Shown: piece by piece, positions 59,798 through 64,000 of the stretch
How positions within the stretch are numbered: position 1 is the stretch's first letter
How the letters are laid out: each line of letters starts with the position of its first letter
DNA from: Halofilum ochraceum
Lineage (GTDB): Bacteria; Pseudomonadota; Gammaproteobacteria; XJ16; Halofilaceae
DNA length: 64,000 bases
Reading direction: 5' to 3'
Assembly: GCF_001614315.2 (NCBI RefSeq)
Contig: NZ_LVEG02000002.1
Coordinates: 62,001 to 126,000 of the forward strand
Notes under the pieces: generated by a model
Seen by the model: the letters and a program-made list of their open reading frames with translations, nothing else
Database searches by the model: none
Told to the model about the DNA's origin: nothing
Translations under genes and position numbers: made by a program

Positions 59798-61195
59798 ATG
59801 GAGCGCTCATTGCGAACCGTCAGCCGTTTGCGGCTGCCGTTGTCATGGGCCGGCGCCGCGGAGCGGGGTCTCCGGGTGGCAGGCTCGATCCTCGCGTTCA
59901 CGGCCTTGATGGCCATCCCCCTGAGTGCCCTCGCGGCGCACGATCCCGAGCGGCTCGAGTCCCTGGTGCAGGAAGGCCGCTACGCCGATGCCTACGACCT
60001 CGCCAGCGAACAGGTCGGTGCGCATGCCGGCGATCCCCGCTTCGATTTCCACTACGGCATCGCCGCGGTCGAGACCGGCGCCCTCAACGAGGGCATCTTC
60101 GCGCTGGAGCGGGTGCTGATCGCCCAGCCCGGTTCTGACCGCGCCCGCCTGGAGCTCGCCCGCGCCTATTTCCTCCAGGGCGATGACCGCCGCGCCCGGC
60201 GCGAATTCCGCACCGTTCAGGCCCACAATCCGCCGGCGGACGTCGATGCGCAGATCGAGCGCTATCTGCTCGCGATCCAGCGCCGCGCGGACCAGTACGA
60301 AACGACCGTGTCCGGCTATGTCGAACTCGGTGGCGGCTACGACTCGAACGTCAACAGCGCCACCGCCGAGGAATCCGTCGATACCGTTCTCGGCCCGGTT
60401 GGCCTCGGCAGCGCCAGCCAGGAGACGTCGGATTCGTTCGGGCGCCTCGAGGGGCGCGCACGCGTCAGCCATCCCGTCGCGCCGGACGTGAACCTGATCG
60501 GCGAGGTCGGCGCACGTGGGCGTTTCTACGCCGATGAGGATCAGTTCAATACCGGCACCGTGGACGGCCGCTTCGGCGCACTCCTGCGCCGCAGCGACTG
60601 GCAACTGCGGGGCACCGTCAATGCCGGCCGTTTCTACCTCGACGGCGATGGCTACCGCGACCAGGCCGGCATCAGCGGCACCTATCGCTTGAGTCTCTCG
60701 GATCGGTCCACCGCCGACCTGTCGCTCGATGTCGTCGACTTCGAGTACGACACGCGCGAGGCGCTCGACTCGACCCTCTGGCTCATCGGCGGCGGTCTTA
60801 CGCACTCGCTGCAGTCGGATCTGCGGCCCACAGTTTCCGCACGGGTCTTCTTCGGTGCCGAGGAGGCGGACGACGAGGACAGCATCCAGGCCCAGGCCGA
60901 TGCGGAGCGCGATATCGTCGGCGTCCAGGCCGGCCTGCGCATGTGGCTCAACCCCGAATGGACCTTCCGCGGTTCCGCCGAGGCCCGCCTGAGTGAATAC
61001 GACGAGCCGGGCGTGTTCTTCAGCGAGGCGCGTGACGAGGAGTACTACCGACTCGACCTCGCGCTCGACTGGCGGCCCGACGCGCGCTGGCGCATCGGTC
61101 CGCACCTGCGCTACTCGAGCAATCAGTCGAACAACAACCTGTATGAGTACGACCGCACGGAATTCCAGATCCGTGCCCGTTACGACTTCTACTGA
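59798..61195 (+). CDS. TPR plus outer-membrane beta-barrel protein (Slam/DUF560-like)
   Basis: A 465-residue protein with a long signal peptide (SILAFTALMAIPLSALA-AH). About 45-165: TPR repeats (LVQEGRYADAYDLASEQV, ALNEGIFALERVLIAQPGSD, ARLELARAYFLQGDDRRARR). About 175-465: beta-barrel strands beginning SGYVELGGGYDSNVNSAT and ending in RARYDFY with a terminal aromatic, as in outer-membrane proteins. This order (TPR, then barrel) is that of Slam translocons of type XI secretion, which move cargo to or past the cell surface. Identity as a Slam is inferred from layout only. Confidence 0.7.
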   Translation: MERSLRTVSRLRLPLSWAGAAERGLRVAGSILAFTALMAIPLSALAAHDPERLESLVQEGRYADAYDLASEQVGAHAGDPRFDFHYGIAAVETGALNEGIFALERVLIAQPGSDRARLELARAYFLQGDDRRARREFRTVQAHNPPADVDAQIERYLLAIQRRADQYETTVSGYVELGGGYDSNVNSATAEESVDTVLGPVGLGSASQETSDSFGRLEGRARVSHPVAPDVNLIGEVGARGRFYADEDQFNTGTVDGRFGALLRRSDWQLRGTVNAGRFYLDGDGYRDQAGISGTYRLSLSDRSTADLSLDVVDFEYDTREALDSTLWLIGGGLTHSLQSDLRPTVSARVFFGAEEADDEDSIQAQADAERDIVGVQAGLRMWLNPEWTFRGSAEARLSEYDEPGVFFSEARDEEYYRLDLALDWRPDARWRIGPHLRYSSNQSNNNLYEYDRTEFQIRARYDFY

Positions 61196-61244
61196 CGCGT
61201 ACCGGCCGGTCGCCGTGTGGCCGGACGCGAAGGAGGCGAACGTC

Positions 61245-62771
61245 ATGTCACGCCAGGGAACGCACCCCGATCGGCCGCTGGCCGGCCTCGTCCTCGCCAC
61301 GCTGGTGGCCTGCCTGCTGCTCATGCCCATCCACGCCGCTGCCGCCGAGCAGGTCGGGCGCGTGCTGGTGGCGACCGGCAGCGTGACCGCCGAGCAGGAG
61401 GATGCGTCCGCCCGCGCGCTCGGGCGCCGCGACCCCATCTACGCCGGCGACCGCATCCGCACGAGGGCACGCGCCCGGGTCCAGATCCGCTTCGAGGACG
61501 GTGCGCTGGTCGACCTCGACCCGAGCAGCACCTTCGAGGTCGAGGAATACGCCAGTGACGACGACGGGGGCGGTGGCAGTGCCGTCATGAGTTTTCTGAA
61601 AGGCGCCATGCGGACCATTACCGGCGCGATCGGCGGCGGCCGAGAAGACACCTACCGCATGACCACCACCGTGGCCACCATCGGCGTTCGCGGCACCGCC
61701 TACGCGCTTGAATACTGCGATGCCGAATGCGCGGGCGAAGACGGCCAGGTCGGCCTGTACGGCCGCGTCGATGATGGCGACGTCGAAGTCGAGGCCCCCG
61801 GCGGCACCGGGACCTTCGGCAAAGGCCACTACTTCTTCGTCCCCGAAGGCGGCGCCCCAGAGCGGATCGTTGCCCCGCCGGACGGGATTCTCGAAGGCGA
61901 AGGCGAGACCGGCGCCGGTGGTGACGATGACCGCATCGAGGACGTGAGTATCAAACCGCTGGATACCGGCGAGGAGGATGGCCTCGGCATCGGTGGCACC
62001 AACACCGACCTGCTCGATCCGGATTTTGAGAGTGCGGAGACTACCGACCTTGGGGAGCCGAGGCCTGGTGACGTGGCCGAGGTACTTTTCGGCGGTGGTT
62101 TTGTCGGTTCCGATGCTCGTGGTACTGATCTTTATCGATCGGACGCCGAAGCGGAAGCCCGCCTCGGTTCGGATAGTGAGATCGTCGGAGCCGAGTTCGA
62201 CGCCGGATTTGTCGATACATCAGATCTTAATCTGGTCGAAAACGGCACGAAAACGATAACGAATCCCTCGAACGGTGATCCGCTATTCGCAGTGGACTGG
62301 GGACGCTGGCAGGGGGCCCCGGAAATCGCCGGCGGCGCCGATGGTGGGTTCACGTATGCATATGCCGATCTTGATCGGATCACCACGCCGACGGAACTGG
62401 ATGCTCTAACAGGAACTTTTTTCTTTGACAGTGCTTCTGGAGATGGTCCCGCGGCAGTCGACCAGAATGGTGGTACGTACGATGTCTCAGCCAGTGTTCA
62501 GCTTGATTTCTTCAACGCTACGATCGACCAGGCATTCCTGAATTTCAGTGGCCCGAACACGTTCAGCGTTAATGGCGACGGCGACCTGAATCCTGATGCG
62601 ACTTTTACCGTGAACAACCTGCAAAGTACGGATGAGGTCTTCAACGGCAATCTGGAAGGCGTTCTCCTTGGAAGCAACGCGGAGGGCGCTATTATCGTAT
62701 TCGATGTTGAAGGTGCGGGAACGGAGATTGTCGGCACCCAGGTTCTACAGGGTGACGGTGGACTCAATTAA
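61245..62771 (+). CDS. FecR-domain protein with C-terminal TbpB-like beta region
   Basis: A 508-residue exported protein (signal peptide cleavage near HAAAA-EQ). About 35-230: FecR domain (VGRVLVATGSVTAEQEDAS, GDRIRTRARARVQIRFEDG, VATIGVRGTAY), as in its paralogues. About 330-508: Gly/Asp/Asn-rich beta sequence (YDVSASVQLDFFNATIDQAF, FNGNLEGVLLGSNAEGAIIV) like the barrel of TbpB-type surface proteins. The codon use becomes AT-richer from about base 62030. AAGGAGG eight bases before the ATG is a strong start. It directly follows the Slam-like gene, with 49 bases between. Confidence 0.75.
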   Translation: MSRQGTHPDRPLAGLVLATLVACLLLMPIHAAAAEQVGRVLVATGSVTAEQEDASARALGRRDPIYAGDRIRTRARARVQIRFEDGALVDLDPSSTFEVEEYASDDDGGGGSAVMSFLKGAMRTITGAIGGGREDTYRMTTTVATIGVRGTAYALEYCDAECAGEDGQVGLYGRVDDGDVEVEAPGGTGTFGKGHYFFVPEGGAPERIVAPPDGILEGEGETGAGGDDDRIEDVSIKPLDTGEEDGLGIGGTNTDLLDPDFESAETTDLGEPRPGDVAEVLFGGGFVGSDARGTDLYRSDAEAEARLGSDSEIVGAEFDAGFVDTSDLNLVENGTKTITNPSNGDPLFAVDWGRWQGAPEIAGGADGGFTYAYADLDRITTPTELDALTGTFFFDSASGDGPAAVDQNGGTYDVSASVQLDFFNATIDQAFLNFSGPNTFSVNGDGDLNPDATFTVNNLQSTDEVFNGNLEGVLLGSNAEGAIIVFDVEGAGTEIVGTQVLQGDGGLN

Positions 62772-62775
62772 GCCG

Positions 62776-62921
62776 CGTGTAGGTTGTATTGACGAAGGAA
62801 ACCCAACGTAAGAGCGTTTTCGATGCGTATCGGCCCGGATGAAGAGGCCTCGCCCGGTCGGTATGGTGAATGTGATCGATCGGGTGATGTTGGGTATCGC
62901 TTCGCTCAACCCAACCTACGG
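62776..62921. repeat. Inverted pair of GTTGGGT...ACCCAACCTAC elements
   Basis: 62889-62921 reads GTTGGGTATCGCTTCGCTCA then ACCCAACCTAC, and 62776-62809 is a diverged copy on the other strand. This type of short element recurs in many gammaproteobacterial genomes. Confidence 0.6.
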
Positions 62922-63092
62922 GGTGTACGGTCGGGCGGTGCTTGTGCTCTGACAACTCGCCGAACGACTACGTAATCTTTCCGGACGCCGCGCGCAGGCC
63001 GGAATCGATTGGAGCCCGTCGCATTTCCAATCCCGTGTATGCGGACACGGGCGGCATTATCGAACGAGCGCCCGGTTCAGTGGGTGCGGACG

Positions 63093-63125
63093 AGCCCGGG
63101 ATCACCCGTGGATCCCGGGCTGTTT
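63093..63125 (+). terminator. Intrinsic terminator between FecR genes
   Basis: AGCCCGGGATC / GATCCCGGGCT, a perfect 11-bp stem with a 7-base loop, followed by GTTTTG. It is about 320 bases from the upstream stop. Confidence 0.75.
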
Positions 63126-63287
63126 TGTGTGCATTCCACGATTGCAGGGTCCGGCACGGTACTCGTGGTGGGATCGGCCCGACCATGATTGGGGTTTCAG
63201 GCACGCCCCGGACCCGGATCGCGGGGGGTGTGCCGGCGGCCGGCTGCCGAATACGGGTGGCCGCCGCTAACAGGGGGAGTATTCCGA

Positions 63288-64000
63288 ATGCAGGTATCCG
63301 TTTCGTCTGTCATGCGCCGGCTCGTTCTGGTCGTACTCATCTGCTTACCATCGACGGCCGTGATGGCATCGGGCGAACCGGTCGGCAGAGTCCTTGTCGC
63401 CATGGGCGGTGTGACCGCCGAGCGCGAGGGCGTTTCCAGCCGGGGGCTTGGCCGCCGCGATCCCATCCATGCCGGTGACACCATCCGCACGAGCGCGCGC
63501 GGTCGCGTCCAGATCCGCTTCAAGGACGGCGCCATGGTGGATCTCGACCCGAGCAGCACCTTCGAGGTCGAGGAATACGCCACCGATGACGAGGACGGCG
63601 GCGGCAGCGTCGTCATGAGCTTCCTGAAAGGGGCGATGCGGACCATCACCGGCGCGATCGGGGGCGGCTCCGGTGACAGCTACCGCATGAATACCTCGGT
63701 CGCGACGCTCGGTGTCCGTGGCACCGCGTACAGTCTGCGCTACTGCGATGCAACGTGCGTTGATGGAGGCGGCCAGGCGGGCCTGTACGGTCGGGTCGAC
63801 GATGGCACGGTGGTCGTCGAGGGCGCCGGGGGAGCGGGCACCTTTGGCACCGGCCAGTTCTTCTTCGTCCCCGACACGGGCAGCCCGCGGCGAATTGTCG
63901 CTCCGCCGGAAGGTATTCTGGACGGGAACGATGAAGGGGGCGACGACGGCCGCGCTGACGAGCGGATCGAGGACGTCGCAGTCCGTCCGGTGGTTTCCGG
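63288..64000 (+). CDS. FecR-domain protein, paralogue of the preceding FecR gene, 3' cut by window
   Basis: The frame is open from ATG 63288 to the window end (237 codons). AGGGGGAG precedes the start by eight bases. A signal peptide (RRLVLVVLICLPSTAVMA-SG) is followed by the FecR domain (VGRVLVAMGGVTAEREGVSS, GDTIRTSARGRVQIRFKDGA, EVEEYATDDEDGGG, VATLGVRGTAYSLRY). Nearly every segment has a counterpart in the gene at 61245, so it is a tandem duplicate. The C-terminal part is beyond the window. Confidence 0.85.
   Translation, partial: MQVSVSSVMRRLVLVVLICLPSTAVMASGEPVGRVLVAMGGVTAEREGVSSRGLGRRDPIHAGDTIRTSARGRVQIRFKDGAMVDLDPSSTFEVEEYATDDEDGGGSVVMSFLKGAMRTITGAIGGGSGDSYRMNTSVATLGVRGTAYSLRYCDATCVDGGGQAGLYGRVDDGTVVVEGAGGAGTFGTGQFFFVPDTGSPRRIVAPPEGILDGNDEGGDDGRADERIEDVAVRPVVS

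Larger units (their letters stand above)
62772..63287. other. Intergenic region between tandem FecR genes
   Basis: A gap of 516 bases: an inverted repeat pair (62776-62921) and an intrinsic terminator (63093-63125). No protein-like frame. A promoter for the next FecR gene should lie after 63125, but none is obvious. Confidence 0.6.

Noticed and set aside
62942-63478. 178-codon frame between the FecR genes
   Set aside because: It crosses an intrinsic terminator and the ribosome-binding site of the next gene, and its composition is not protein-like.

Overview
The window is GC-rich and densely coded on both strands, with intergenic hairpins and several families of short dispersed REP-like repeats. 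Protein content (CopD, MipA/OmpV, DUF465, DUF2062, DUF5062, the NAD-specific 180-kDa glutamate dehydrogenase, AGCS symporter, three c-di-GMP enzymes) and many Asp/Glu-rich proteins point to a gammaproteobacterium, probably a halophilic Ectothiorhodospiraceae-like organism; this assignment is inference. No tRNA, rRNA, CRISPR array, prophage or transposase was seen.

Layout. 1-6133 (+): the end of a cupin-type regulator, then a five-gene ABC importer of the branched-chain amino acid/urea/amide class and an acetamidase/formamidase, forming one amide uptake and hydrolysis operon, followed by a LuxR-type remnant and an intrinsic terminator. 6735-21664: mixed housekeeping and envelope genes (HelD-like ATPase, CopD-like protein, CorA, BFN/PDZ protein with a lipoprotein, DUF4168, PAS-GGDEF, CPBP protease, alanine symporter, DUF606, glycerophosphodiesterase, ArfB, DUF5062, large MscS channel). 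21936-23698 (-): a cytosine methyltransferase with an N-terminal HTH, overlapped by vsr, with an operator-like palindrome ahead of it. 24013-29686 (-): cyanophycinase, cyanophycin synthetase, isoaspartyl dipeptidase and a hydrolase, a complete make-and-break module for the nitrogen-storage polymer. 29982-41385: bacterioferritin, two more c-di-GMP proteins, DUF465, an unknown coiled-coil protein, a MATCAP-type peptidase, MipA, an aldo/keto reductase and DUF2062. 41587-44066 (+): a lysozyme-inhibitor-like lipoprotein, a three-domain copper nitrite reductase behind an FNR/DNR-type box, then a sigma-54 promoter, a short non-coding stretch and a strong intrinsic terminator, i.e. a candidate sRNA. 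44300-55026: TrmFO, a DASS/TrkA-C transporter, an SDR lacking the usual Tyr, small ORFs, a VOC protein and the giant NAD-GDH. 55098-64000 (+): a TIGR03032 protein, a remarkable FecR fusion protein, a TPR/beta-barrel (Slam-like) outer-membrane protein and two tandem FecR-domain paralogues, the last cut by the window edge.

Theme. Much of the window concerns nitrogen: amide import and hydrolysis, alanine uptake, cyanophycin storage and recycling, isoaspartyl dipeptide cleavage, glutamate catabolism, nitrite reduction and a sigma-54-driven candidate sRNA. The most novel candidates are that sRNA, the FecR/Slam-like surface locus, and the HTH-methyltransferase with an SsoII-like operator.
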